In this document: positions 51,801-59,376 of the stretch, in pieces
How the letters are laid out: every line of letters begins with the position of its first letter
How positions within the stretch are numbered: position 1 is the stretch's first letter
From: Microbacterium proteolyticum
GTDB taxonomy: Bacteria > Actinomycetota > Actinomycetes > Actinomycetales > Microbacteriaceae
Reading direction: 5' to 3'
NCBI RefSeq assembly: GCF_014192415.1
Contig: NZ_JACHXY010000001.1
Location: forward strand, 1,752,928-1,816,927
DNA: 64,000 nucleotides
Translations under genes and position numbers: made by a program
The notes under the pieces: generated by a model
Told to the model about the DNA's origin: nothing
The model's database searches: none
The model's input: the letters and a program-made list of their open reading frames with translations, nothing else

Positions 51801-52429
51801 TCGAGCTGGTCGCCGGTCCACTGGTAGCGGGAGAGGCGGTTCACACCCACCCACTGGTCCCAGTAGGACTCGTCGGCGCCGGCGGGCAGCGTGTTGGGCG
51901 CGTTGCCGGTGGGGGTGTCGGTCACGCCGTCGCCGTCGGCGTCGCGCGGCGAGTAGACGAGGTAGACCCAGTTGTTGTTCTCGAAGTCGGGGTCGATGGC
52001 GACCGTCTGCAGGCCGTCCTCGGAGTTGGCGTAGACGTCGAGGGTGTTCGTGACGCGCGTGACGCCCGTGGCCGGGTCGGTCAGGCGGACGTCGCCGTTG
52101 CGGGCCGTGTGCAGGACCCGCTTGTCGGGGAGCACCGCGAGGTCGATCGGCTCGCCCACGTTCTTGGTGAGCAGGACGCGCTCGTAGTTGCTCCAGTCGA
52201 GGGCGCCGGCGCCGTCGCCGGTGTCGCCCGGGTCGGGAGTGCCGGGGTCGGTGGGGTCTCCGTGATCGCCGCCGGGGTCGGTGACGACGGGGTCGGTCCC
52301 GTGGTCGTGACCCTCGTGGGCGAACGCCGGTGCGGGGGCCGCGGCGATGGCGCCCAGGCCCAGTGCGGTGGCCGCGAGGACCGCCGTCAACCGGGCTCGG
52401 ACGGCCGGATGCCGAGAAGTAGAGTTCAT
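48884..52429 (-). CDS. Secreted PQQ-type sugar dehydrogenase with PKD, carbohydrate-binding and Ig-like domains
   Basis: A 1181-residue exported protein. The signal peptide covers residues 1-35, then AHEGHDHGTD and an acidic D/G/P/T linker. Residues about 70-560 are a glucose/sorbosone-dehydrogenase beta-propeller (VAIDPDFENNNWVYLVYS, LRGKILRIHVEDDG, MEIGPDGSMYVLDYGDGF). A PKD domain follows near 565-645 (TYEWDFDGNGTFD), then a CBM6-like module near 760-880 and Ig-like repeats to the C-terminus. PQQ binding itself is inferred from the family. It heads a four-gene surface operon. ATG 52429 lies 11 bases after AGGAG; 52495 is a less likely longer start. Confidence 0.85.
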   Translation of the reverse strand: MNSTSRHPAVRARLTAVLAATALGLGAIAAAPAPAFAHEGHDHGTDPVVTDPGGDHGDPTDPGTPDPGDTGDGAGALDWSNYERVLLTKNVGEPIDLAVLPDKRVLHTARNGDVRLTDPATGVTRVTNTLDVYANSEDGLQTVAIDPDFENNNWVYLVYSPRDADGDGVTDTPTGNAPNTLPAGADESYWDQWVGVNRLSRYQWTGDQLDLSTEQVVLDVEVQRGQCCHVGADIGFDADGNLYLSTGDNTPASTPGANGFAPNNDAPGFNPGFDSRRGAGNTNDLRGKILRIHVEDDGSYTIPEGNLFAPGTELTRPEIFVMGVRNPFRIEVDVETNSLSWGDYGPDATKAVAQTAGRGPMGLVEWNAISLDEPQNAGWPYVHADNQAYNDWDFASATPGAFFDPQNLKNESRWNTGLTDLPPAQPATLWYGDNPGDQPWDELVNFGAGSGQGPMGGPVYHYDESNPSTTKLPRHWDGKAFMGEFSQDYIASFTLDWDTFEVTDIEDFLPNAALSTLAQPTHDNPMDMEIGPDGSMYVLDYGDGFFRANPDAGLYRIDYVAGNKSPQARFTATPTSSSQAPLTVQFDATASTDPDGDALTYEWDFDGNGTFDATGATASHTYTELGNYTARLRVSDAGGRFGLTSRTISVGNQAPEVNVEFPGNGAFFDWGQAIPFKVTTSDAEDGTATDCARVTWTYGLGHDEHAHPEVSGTGCTGVFRTDPNSPEHGPGALLYGAVVVTYSDRGANGLPAATGEATVRLNPKLQQAEHAIRRQGVATYADTDASGGNAIRGLGQGDFLAFDPVNFAGIDGAVVRATGAGEVQLRWGAADAEPFATAKIPGGNGWKDVQVAFDAPEGTGALYVTSRDELAIDSLTMVGDGVGDVTPPTVAHTLAPATPTGVGGVFNEAVRFSVQAADNGTLASVQYSRDNGATWTNLAANQQYGVTFDQNGTYDLRYRATDTGGNVSELGSVSFTIDLDAPTEPTVDTRTMVTLASPRVTYGAPGDVTVAVRGEGGAPTGEVVLTVGENEIARGTLDADGNAVIALPADLPVGTHTLRATYGADETFKGSAGIGRLTVSQARSTTTVAVSPTPVKPAVAAVATVQVVSSTGIVPTGDATVTLRRNNAVVATLTGTLGADGTVQVTLPKLSTVGAYQVQASYTGSTGIAKSSGSTSLTVQK

Positions 52430-52673
52430 CGTGAATACAGCTCCTGTGAATGCGTGCGAGTTGTTTTCACCGGGTCGCCACACGGTCGGTCTCAACGACT
52501 GTTTCGTGGCGGCCCGGGCTCATCGTGCGGTGGCTGTCGGCCACACGCGGGTACCTTCCTCCGCTCTTCATCGAGTTCGGATGGGTCGCCGATCGCCGCC
52601 TCTGCGGGGCGGATCTCGGTAGGACCTCGGGGGGATGAGTCGTTCGCATGGTCGGCGATGTCGCTCGTTGGTC

Positions 52674-52702
52674 ATCTTGTCGGATGTTTTTCCATAGGTC
52701 AA
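52674..52702 (-). promoter_or_regulatory. Promoter of the PQQ-type dehydrogenase operon
   Basis: On the minus strand TTGACC (52697-52702) and CAAGAT (52674-52679) are spaced by 17 bases. Confidence 0.55.
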
Positions 52703-52712
52703 TCAAAAGTTG
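52702..52712. promoter_or_regulatory. CAACTTTTGAT motif at the -35 of the surface operon
   Basis: Read on the minus strand CAACTTTTGAT abuts the -35 TTGACC. The same 11 bases stand at 40581-40591 beside the -35 of the sugar-binding lipoprotein gene. Confidence 0.45.
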
Positions 52713-52751
52713 CGCAGTCGCTAACCAACAAAGGTGCGTGCGATACGGAGC

Positions 52752-52781
52752 TTGTGATCAGGCATCGTCGCGAGCTAGCAT
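52752..52781 (+). promoter_or_regulatory. Promoter of tatA-tatB
   Basis: TTGTGA (52752-52757) and TAGCAT (52776-52781) with 18-base spacing, about 70 bases upstream of tatA. Confidence 0.55.
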
Positions 52782-52850
52782 CGCCGACGGTGCGTCCCCC
52801 GCACCGATCCCCAGCGCCGGCAAAGACGTCGGCACGGCCGAGGAGGCCTC

Positions 52851-53090
52851 ATGCTCCATGGACTGACCGGATGGCATCTGCTGATCGTGCTGGCGGTGAT
52901 CCTGCTGCTGTTCGGCGCGGCAAAGCTCCCGGCGCTCGCGCAGAGCGTGGGCAAGTCGGCCCGCGTGTTCCGCGGCGAGATCAAGGCGATGAAAGAGGAG
53001 GACGCCGCCTCGGACGCGCCGACTTCTTCCGTCGGCATCGCAGACACCCGCATCGACGGCTACGCGGCCGACCGGCCGCCGGCCCGCTGA
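52851..53090 (+). CDS. tatA: Twin-arginine translocase subunit TatA
   Basis: A 79-residue Tat pore subunit. A single N-terminal membrane helix (LTGWHLLIVLAVILLLFG) ends in the hinge FGAAKLPALAQSVGKSARVF, which gives the family F-G and L-P residues, followed by an amphipathic helix and an acidic, disordered tail. ATG 52851 has GAGGAGG close upstream. tatB follows 48 bases later; no tatC is in the window. The exported TIM-barrel protein of the divergent operon is a likely client. Confidence 0.88.
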   Translation: MLHGLTGWHLLIVLAVILLLFGAAKLPALAQSVGKSARVFRGEIKAMKEEDAASDAPTSSVGIADTRIDGYAADRPPAR

Positions 53091-53138
53091 CGCGGCGGTG
53101 CGTCCGCACAGCTCCGCAGTGCGGCGGAGGGTGGCCCC

Positions 53139-53633
53139 GTGACCTTCGGTCTGACGATCGAGAAGCTGCTGCTCATCGGCCTGATCGCCGTCATGATCAT
53201 CGGGCCGGAGCGCCTTCCGGCGGCGGCGGAGTCGCTGCACCGCACGATCCAGCAGGTGCGGCGCATGGCACGCACCGCGCAGGAGCGGGTGCGGGAGGAG
53301 CTCGGCCCCGAGGTTGCCGATGTTGACTGGCAGCGACTGGACCCCCGTCAGTACGATCCGCGTCGCATCATCCGGGAGGCGCTTCTGACCGAGCCGGAAG
53401 CGCCACCGGCTCCCGGCGTGACGGCGTCTGCGCGCGGGGAGGATGAACCGGACGTGCCCACGCCGGTGACCGCTGTCGCGCAGCAGGCGGGAGCGCGATC
53501 CAGCTCGAGCGCCCCGGCCGTGGGCGCCATGGAGGCGACATCCCTGCCGAGCATCACGGCCGTGGAGCCCGTCGCGCCCGAGTCAGGCCCCGCCCCGGCG
53601 TCCGCGCGGATGGGGACGGCTCCTCCCCGGTGA
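53139..53633 (+). CDS. tatB: Twin-arginine translocase subunit TatB
   Basis: A 164-residue Tat receptor subunit. It opens MTFGLTIEKLLLIGLIAVMIIGPERLPAAAESL, where the glutamate in the helix and the GPERLP hinge mark TatB rather than TatA. An amphipathic helix reaches about residue 60 and the remaining 100 residues are proline-rich and disordered. GTG 53139 is preceded by GGAGG. Confidence 0.85.
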   Translation: MTFGLTIEKLLLIGLIAVMIIGPERLPAAAESLHRTIQQVRRMARTAQERVREELGPEVADVDWQRLDPRQYDPRRIIREALLTEPEAPPAPGVTASARGEDEPDVPTPVTAVAQQAGARSSSSAPAVGAMEATSLPSITAVEPVAPESGPAPASARMGTAPPR

Positions 53634-53696
53634 GCTCGTCGGCCCTGGTCCGTCACCTCTTCGTCCGCCGATGCGGGGGTGCGCGATGATGGGCGC

Positions 53697-55259
53697 ATGA
53701 CCCAGACGTCCGCGCCCGCCCTCCCGGGTGATCCCGACGGCGCCCCGCGGGCGACGGCCGCTCCGTCGAGGTCCGCGCAGTCTCCGGCTCCGGGCCGTGC
53801 GACGCGATTCGCGAACCGCGTCTGGGAGCATCGCCGCGCCTGGGCGGCCCCCGTCGCCGTCTTCGCCGTGGTCTTCGCCGGCTACGTGCTCTTCGCCGCC
53901 CAGCAGTGGGCGCAGTTCACCGCTCGCTCGTGGGATCTGGGCATCTTCACCCAGCTGCTCTCGCGGTATGCCGCGCTCCAGCCACCCATCGTCAACATCA
54001 AGGGCGACGGCTACAACCTGCTCGGCGATCACTTCCACCCGCTGCTCGCGGTGCTGGCGCCGGTCTACGCCGTCTTCCCATCCGCGTTCACCCTGCTCGT
54101 CATCCAGGCCGCCTGCTTCGCGCTCGCCGCGGGCGTCTTCACGCGCGCGGCCCGGGCGCGTCTGGGAACGGCACCCGCGGTGGCGCTCGGTCTGGCGTTC
54201 GGCTTCGCGTGGGGTCTGCAGTACGCCGCCGACGCGCAGTTCCACGAGATCGCATTGGCGGTCCCGCTGCTGACCCTCAGCCTCGTCGCCGTGCTCGATC
54301 GCCGGTGGCGGGCGGCGTGCCTCTGGGGCGCTCCGCTGGTGTTCGTGAAAGAAGACCTCGGCCTCACCGTGGTCGCTCTCGGGCTGCTCGTCGTCCTCGT
54401 CGCGTGGCGGGAACGCGGCATCCCCTTTCCCCGGGAGACCGCTGCGACCCCGGCGTCCGCGACCGCCGTCCGCGGGTTCCTCCGGTCGGGGGTGGGCCTG
54501 GGTGCGGGCCTGGCGGTCTGGGGCGTGATCTGGTTCGTCATCGCGACGACGATCGTGCTGCCGGCACTGAACCCCGGAGGCGAGTGGGCCTATGCCGACA
54601 AAGCCGACCCGCTCAGCGTCTTCGCCGACCCGGCGGCCCTCTTCAACCCGGCCAAGGGCGAGACCCTGGCGCTGATCCTCGCCTGTTCCGCCGGACTCGT
54701 GCTGCGCTCGCCGGTGGCGCTGCTGCTGCTGCCGACTCTGGCGTGGCGCTTCCTCTCGACCAACAGCGGCTACTGGGCGCCCACGTGGCACTACAGCGCC
54801 GTGCTGATCCCGATCGTGCTCGTCGCGTTGCTGGATGCCATCGAGCGCGGGCGTTCGTCGCGCTGGGCGTGGATGCGGGCCTACGTCCGACAGGCTCCCG
54901 CGATTGCGGTGACGGCGGCGGTCGTGCTGCTGCCCGGCCTGCCGCTCTTCTCCCTCGTCGAAGGTGCGAGTTGGGAGCCGTCACCGCGCGAGGCGAGCGC
55001 TCGGGCGGCGATCGCCGCCGTGCCGGAGGGAGCGAGCGTCGTCAGCGACATCGGATTGATGAACTACCTGGTGAGCGATCACGACGTGTTCTGGATCGGC
55101 AACGACAATCCGGCCCCCGACTGCCTCGTCATCGACACCGTCGCCGGGGGTACGCCCGGCGAATGGGGCGACGTCGTCGCCGTCGGTCAGCGGTTGTTCC
55201 CGGGCACCGCGTACGCGGCAGTCTTCGACAGCGACGGGTATCAGGTCGCCTGTCGCTGA
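53697..55259 (+). CDS. DUF2079 polytopic membrane protein
   Basis: A 520-residue membrane protein with about ten hydrophobic segments. The first conserved block is ARSWDLGIFTQLLSRYAALQPP near 80, followed by GDHFHPLLAVLAPVYAVFPS near 105, both hallmarks of DUF2079, a family resembling GT-C membrane glycosyltransferases; the WDLGIF aspartate would be the catalytic-type residue. The final 100 residues are a soluble extracytoplasmic domain ending in DGYQVACR. ATG 53697 is seven bases after GATGAT, a possible leaderless promoter. Role unknown. Confidence 0.8.
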   Translation: MTQTSAPALPGDPDGAPRATAAPSRSAQSPAPGRATRFANRVWEHRRAWAAPVAVFAVVFAGYVLFAAQQWAQFTARSWDLGIFTQLLSRYAALQPPIVNIKGDGYNLLGDHFHPLLAVLAPVYAVFPSAFTLLVIQAACFALAAGVFTRAARARLGTAPAVALGLAFGFAWGLQYAADAQFHEIALAVPLLTLSLVAVLDRRWRAACLWGAPLVFVKEDLGLTVVALGLLVVLVAWRERGIPFPRETAATPASATAVRGFLRSGVGLGAGLAVWGVIWFVIATTIVLPALNPGGEWAYADKADPLSVFADPAALFNPAKGETLALILACSAGLVLRSPVALLLLPTLAWRFLSTNSGYWAPTWHYSAVLIPIVLVALLDAIERGRSSRWAWMRAYVRQAPAIAVTAAVVLLPGLPLFSLVEGASWEPSPREASARAAIAAVPEGASVVSDIGLMNYLVSDHDVFWIGNDNPAPDCLVIDTVAGGTPGEWGDVVAVGQRLFPGTAYAAVFDSDGYQVACR

Positions 55260-55352
55260 CCGCGGCGGGTGCGGCGCCGGGGCCGGCGCGGTGCCACGCG
55301 GCTGCGACGCCCCGCCGGGTCGCGCACGTGGGTGCCGCCGCATACCGCCGCG

Positions 55353-55398
55353 CCGGGCGGCTACCCGCCGACGAGCCGGGCGGTTACCCGCCGACGAG
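55353..55398. repeat. Two tandem 23-bp repeats
   Basis: Units 55353-55375 and 55376-55398 differ by one base; a decayed third unit runs into the LysR gene 3' end. Confidence 0.75.
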
Positions 55399-55411
55399 CC
55401 GCGCCGGGCAG

Positions 55412-56314
55412 CTACCCCGCCGCCGCCCCCGTCGCCACCGTGCGCAGAGCCTGCAGCACGCGCCGCACCGCGGCGTAGGCGAGGGTGTCGGGGCGGGCGA
55501 GCACGTCGACGTGACGAACGAGTTCGAGGTCGGCGAGCGGACGCAGGACCACCCCGTCGACCGCGAGCGGAATCGTCGTGGTCCTCGGCATGACGGCGAT
55601 CGCGGCTCCGGCACGCACGACCTCGGCTGTCACCGAGAACTCGTTGATGCGATGCGCGATGCGCAGGGCCCGTCCGAGGTGCGCGGCGACATGATCGAGA
55701 ACGCCGGCGAGGGGGAACCCCTCGTGCACCGACACCCACAGCTCATCGGCCAGGTCGGCAGCGTGCACCACGTCGCCGGCCGCAAGGGGGTGACCCGCCG
55801 GGAGGGCGATGTCGAGGGGCTCCTCGAGCAAAGGGGTCGCCACGACGCGGTCGCGCGGCCAGGGCGCGTCGTGCGCGAGGCGGTGGGCGATGACCAGGTC
55901 GTGGTCGGCGGTGAGGCCCGGGAAGTCGCGATGGGCGACATCGGCGTCGCTCAGGTGCAGTGGGGGGATGCCGTCGAGCTCGCGCAGCAGGGGACCGAAG
56001 AGCATCAGCCCCGCGCTGTGGAACGCGGATACGCGCACGGGACGATGATCGCTCTCGAGGAACGCCCCCACCGCCTCCCGCGCGGCGGTGAGTGCCTCAT
56101 CGACACGGGTCCCTGCCGCGGCCAGCGCCTCTCCGGCCGGGGTCAGGGCCAGCACGCGTCCTCGCCGCATCGTGAGCGGCACGGGCACGCGCCCCTGCAG
56201 CGTCGCGAGCTGCTGGGAGACGGCGGATGCCGAGATGTGGAGGGCCGCGGCGACGGCGGCGACGCTTCCCCGGTCGCCGAGCTCGCTCAGCAGGCGGAGG
56301 TGAGCGGCATCCAT
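55412..56314 (-). CDS. LysR family transcriptional regulator
   Basis: A 300-residue LysR protein. The helix-turn-helix is LRLLSELGDRGSVAAVAAALHISASAVSQQLATLQ over residues 5-40, a helical linker follows, and the effector-binding domain starts near 90 (RPVRVSAFHSAGLML). ATG 56314 is preferred over longer starts because TAAGTT lies just upstream with a seven-base gap. It diverges from an EamA transporter, which it probably activates or represses. Confidence 0.87.
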   Translation of the reverse strand: MDAAHLRLLSELGDRGSVAAVAAALHISASAVSQQLATLQGRVPVPLTMRRGRVLALTPAGEALAAAGTRVDEALTAAREAVGAFLESDHRPVRVSAFHSAGLMLFGPLLRELDGIPPLHLSDADVAHRDFPGLTADHDLVIAHRLAHDAPWPRDRVVATPLLEEPLDIALPAGHPLAAGDVVHAADLADELWVSVHEGFPLAGVLDHVAAHLGRALRIAHRINEFSVTAEVVRAGAAIAVMPRTTTIPLAVDGVVLRPLADLELVRHVDVLARPDTLAYAAVRRVLQALRTVATGAAAG

Positions 56315-56327
56315 AAGTCTGAACTTA
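56314..56327. promoter_or_regulatory. Candidate LysR binding dyad
   Basis: TAAGT (56314-56318) and ACTTA (56323-56327) are inverted around CTGA. The dyad overlaps the lysR start codon and its -10 box, fitting autoregulation. Confidence 0.4.
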
Positions 56328-56385
56328 CGCGATGCTGAAGAAGATGCCCGTTGTTCTTCCGGGTCGGTGGCACAACGGTGGGAGC

Positions 56386-57339
56386 ATGACCCGCCGCTCA
56401 CCCGAGATCGTCGTCGACCTGCTGCTCATCGCCGTGGCGGCGGTGTGGGGTGCGAGCTTCCTCTCCGCGAAAGAACTGACCGGCGAGGTGGGCGTGGCCC
56501 CCGCCGTGGCCATGCGATTCATCGTCGCCGCCGCAGCGCTCGGTGTCATCTGCCTGATCCGACGGGAACGAATGCCGCGCGGCCGGGGTCTCGCGATCGC
56601 AGCCCTCCTCGGGTGCTCGCAGGCGGCGGTGATCGGGCTCGAGACCGCCGGTGTGCACCTGACCTCGGCGACCAACGCGGGTCTGCTCATCAGCCTCGCG
56701 CTCGTGTTCACCCCGGTTCTCGAGAGCATCGCCTCCCGCTCGTGGCTCCCGCGGTCGTACTTCGTCGCCGCCGTCGCGGCGGTCGTCGGGGTCGCGCTCC
56801 TGGTGTCCGACGGCGGGTTGCGCGCACCGGCCGTGGGCGATGCGCTGGTCATCGCCGCCGCGGTGGTGCGCGCGTTCCACGTCACGGCCAGTGCGCGTCT
56901 CACCCGCGGTCGTCACGACAGCACGCTCGCCGTCGTGCTCGTCCAGCTGGTCGTGTGTGCCGTGACGTCGTCGGCCGTGGCGGGCGCCGACCTCCTTGTG
57001 GCGGTCGGTCGCCTCACGGCATCCGGGTGGGCGAACGTGCTGTTCCTGGGGTTGCTGTGCTCGGTCTTCGCCTTCGTGGTGCAGCTGTGGGCGGTCCGGC
57101 GCACGTCGGCGACGCGCGCGAGCATCCTCATGGGCACCGAGCCGGTGTGGGCTCTCGCCGTCGGTGTGGCGATCGGCGGCGAGCTCGTGGGGCTGCCCGG
57201 TCTCGCCGGGGCCGCGCTCATCATCGCCGCCTCCTACGCGGGTCAGGCGATCGAGCGTCGCCACCGCCGTGCGCTCGCCGCCGCGGCCGAGTCCCGCCGC
57301 GACGGCGGCCCCGTGCTCGTCTCCGCCCCGCCGCCGTAG
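56386..57339 (+). CDS. EamA/DMT family transporter
   Basis: A 317-residue exporter with ten hydrophobic segments in two EamA halves. VAAVWGASFLSAKELTGE near 18 and AMRFIVAAAALG near 38 are the first-half signature; FAFVVQLWAVRRTSATRASILMGTEPVWA near 225 is the second. Drug/metabolite transporters of this type commonly export amino acids or small metabolites. The gene is divergent from lysR. ATG 56386 was chosen; the open frame extends upstream to 56332 without a ribosome-binding site. Confidence 0.87.
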   Translation: MTRRSPEIVVDLLLIAVAAVWGASFLSAKELTGEVGVAPAVAMRFIVAAAALGVICLIRRERMPRGRGLAIAALLGCSQAAVIGLETAGVHLTSATNAGLLISLALVFTPVLESIASRSWLPRSYFVAAVAAVVGVALLVSDGGLRAPAVGDALVIAAAVVRAFHVTASARLTRGRHDSTLAVVLVQLVVCAVTSSAVAGADLLVAVGRLTASGWANVLFLGLLCSVFAFVVQLWAVRRTSATRASILMGTEPVWALAVGVAIGGELVGLPGLAGAALIIAASYAGQAIERRHRRALAAAAESRRDGGPVLVSAPPP

Positions 57340-57342
57340 GCT
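57337..57342 (+). promoter_or_regulatory. -10 box (TAGGCT) for leaderless lipoate ligase gene
   Basis: TAGGCT at -12 to -7 from ATG 57349, overlapping the 3' end of the EamA gene, the same hexamer as at 9242-9247. Confidence 0.5.
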
Positions 57343-57348
57343 GGACCC

Positions 57349-58398
57349 ATGCACGGCGAGTACAAGGTCCCCGGAGGGAAGCTGGTCGTCGTCGACCTCG
57401 AAGAGCGCGAGGGGCGCATCCACGGCTTCCACCTCGCGGGCGATTTCTTCCTCGAGCCCGACGATGCTCTCGACGACATCGATCAGGCCGTCAACGGTCT
57501 TCCGGTGGAGTCCGACGTCCCCACGATCGCAGCGGCGATCCGCGCGGCCCTACCCGAGGGCGCCCAACTGCTCGGATTCACCCCGGAGTCGGTTGCCACC
57601 GCCGTCCGTCGTGCGCTCGTCACCGCTCCCGGCTGGGCCGATTTCGAGTGGGAGGTCGTGCACGACCGCCCCGTCTCACCGCGCATGAACCTGGCCCTCG
57701 ACGAGGTGCTGACCACTCGTGTCGGGGCCGGGCTCCGCACGCCCACGCTGCGCCTGTGGGAGTGGAACGAGAACGCCGTCGTGATCGGCTCGTTCCAGTC
57801 GCTGCGCAACGAGGTCGATCCGGCCGGTGCCGGCAAGCACGGCTTCGACGTGGTGCGTCGCATCTCGGGCGGCGGCGCGATGATGATGGCCGCGAACTCG
57901 ATCGTGACGTACTCGCTGTACGTCCCGGCATCCCTCGTCGCCGGCATGACGTTCGCCGATTCGTACGCGTTCCTCGACGACTGGGTGCTGCAGGCCCTGC
58001 GCTCGCTCGGCATCGACGCGGTGTACCAGCCGCTCAACGACATCGCCGGTCCCCACGGCAAGATCGGCGGCGCCGCCCAGAAGCGGCTCGCCAACGGGGG
58101 CGTGCTGCACCACGCGACCCTGAGCTACGACATGGACGGCCAGGTGCTCACCGAGGTGCTGCGCATCGGCCGCGAGAAGCTCAGCGACAAGGGCACCGTC
58201 TCGGCCGCCAAGCGCGTCGACCCGTTGCGGAGCCAGACCGGCCTTGCGCGCGACCAGGTGATCGACCGCTTCATCCAGACCTTCACCACGCTCTACGGCG
58301 CGACCGAGGGGCACATCACCGACGACGAGTACGCCGAGGCCGAGGCGCTCGTGGAGTCGAAGTTCGCCACCGACGCGTGGTTGCAGCGCGTCCCGTGA
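57349..58398 (+). CDS. lplA: Lipoate--protein ligase A family protein
   Basis: Attaches lipoate to lipoyl domains of 2-oxoacid dehydrogenases or the glycine cleavage H protein. The 349-residue protein carries, unusually at the N-terminus, the small accessory domain (GEYKVPGGKLVVVDLE, residues 1-90), then the ligase core: NLALDEVL near 110, the R-R-x-S-G-G-G motif in RRISGGGAMM near 170 and the lysine in KIGGAAQKR near 240. In E. coli LplA the accessory domain is C-terminal, so this is a permuted arrangement as in archaeal and actinobacterial relatives. The stop overlaps the DNA methyltransferase start as GTGA. Confidence 0.87.
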   Translation: MHGEYKVPGGKLVVVDLEEREGRIHGFHLAGDFFLEPDDALDDIDQAVNGLPVESDVPTIAAAIRAALPEGAQLLGFTPESVATAVRRALVTAPGWADFEWEVVHDRPVSPRMNLALDEVLTTRVGAGLRTPTLRLWEWNENAVVIGSFQSLRNEVDPAGAGKHGFDVVRRISGGGAMMMAANSIVTYSLYVPASLVAGMTFADSYAFLDDWVLQALRSLGIDAVYQPLNDIAGPHGKIGGAAQKRLANGGVLHHATLSYDMDGQVLTEVLRIGREKLSDKGTVSAAKRVDPLRSQTGLARDQVIDRFIQTFTTLYGATEGHITDDEYAEAEALVESKFATDAWLQRVP

Positions 58399-59345
58399 GC
58401 GCCGCCACCGCCGGCGACGCCCTCGAACCGGGCGCCGTCGAAATCCACCACGCCGACAACCTCGCCGTCACCCCGGCGTACGCCGACGGCTCTTTCGCGC
58501 TCGTGTACCTCGACCCGCCCTTCAACACCGGCCGCACACGGTCGAAGGCCGTCGAGTCGGCGACCTGGACGCCACCCGTCGAAGAGCCCCAGGATGCCGC
58601 CGAGCCCCAGGTCGCGGCATCCGACGACCCGAACATGTTGACGTTCCCCGAAGAGGAGCCGCCTCCGCCTCCCGTGGTGCAGCGCGGCTTCCACGGGCGC
58701 GAGTACGCGCGCCTCCGCGGGGACCTCCGCACCTACGACGACCGCTTCGACGACTACTGGGGGTTCCTCGAACCGCGGCTGATCGAGGCGTGGCGTCTGC
58801 TCGCCGACGACGGCACGCTCTACCTGCACCTCGACTACCGCGAGGTGCACTACGCCAAGGTGATGTGCGACGCCCTGTTCGGTCGCGACAAGTTCCTCAA
58901 CGAGCTCATCTGGGCCTACGACTACGGTGCGAAGACGAAGCGCCGTTGGCCCACGAAGCACGAGACGATCCTCGTGTACGTGAAGAACCCGGCGACGTAC
59001 TTCTTCGATTCGGATGCCGTCGACCGCGAGCCGTACATGGCCCCGAGCCTCGTCACCGCCGAGAAGGCCGCCCGCGGCAAGCTCCCCACCGACGTGTGGT
59101 GGCACACGATCGTGCCGACCACCGGGCGCGAGAAGACGGGCTACCCGACGCAGAAGCCCGAGGGCGTGCTGCGTCGCATGGTGCAGGCGTCGAGCCGCCC
59201 AGGCGATCGAGTGCTCGACATGTTCGCGGGCAGCGGCACGCTCGGCGCCGTCGCCGCGCCCCTCGGCCGGCACAGCGTTCTGATCGACGACAACGCCGAC
59301 GCGGTCGCGGTCATGCACCAGCGCCTGGAGCCGTTCGTCCGCTGA
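58395..59345 (+). CDS. Solitary DNA methyltransferase (beta-class, N6-adenine or N4-cytosine)
   Basis: A 316-residue site-specific methyltransferase. Motif IV DPPFNTGRT is near residue 38 and motif I MFAGSGTLGAV near 276, an order defining the beta class; GYPTQKPEGVLRRM near 254 is motif X. The target-recognition part between them includes a Pro/Glu-rich stretch near 75-100 (EEEPPPPP). DPPF usually marks adenine methylation. No restriction endonuclease is next to it, so it is an orphan, possibly regulatory, enzyme. GTG start in a GTGA overlap with lplA, a surprising partner. Confidence 0.85.
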   Translation: MSAATAGDALEPGAVEIHHADNLAVTPAYADGSFALVYLDPPFNTGRTRSKAVESATWTPPVEEPQDAAEPQVAASDDPNMLTFPEEEPPPPPVVQRGFHGREYARLRGDLRTYDDRFDDYWGFLEPRLIEAWRLLADDGTLYLHLDYREVHYAKVMCDALFGRDKFLNELIWAYDYGAKTKRRWPTKHETILVYVKNPATYFFDSDAVDREPYMAPSLVTAEKAARGKLPTDVWWHTIVPTTGREKTGYPTQKPEGVLRRMVQASSRPGDRVLDMFAGSGTLGAVAAPLGRHSVLIDDNADAVAVMHQRLEPFVR

Positions 59346-59376
59346 GTGTCTCCGGACCCTTTTCCGCCCGAGCTGG

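Larger units (their letters stand above)
52430..52850. other. Divergent intergenic region between the surface operon and tatA
   Basis: No gene. It has an A/T-rich core at 52680-52760 with two well-formed divergent promoters and the CAACTTTTGAT motif, listed separately. Leaders of about 240 bases (minus) and 60 bases (plus) result. Confidence 0.5.

Noticed and set aside
56367..58394. Open frame extending the methyltransferase upstream over lplA and EamA
   Set aside because: The extension is low-complexity Arg/Pro/Ala read-through in GC-rich DNA and overlaps two well-supported genes; GTG 58395 is the coupled start.
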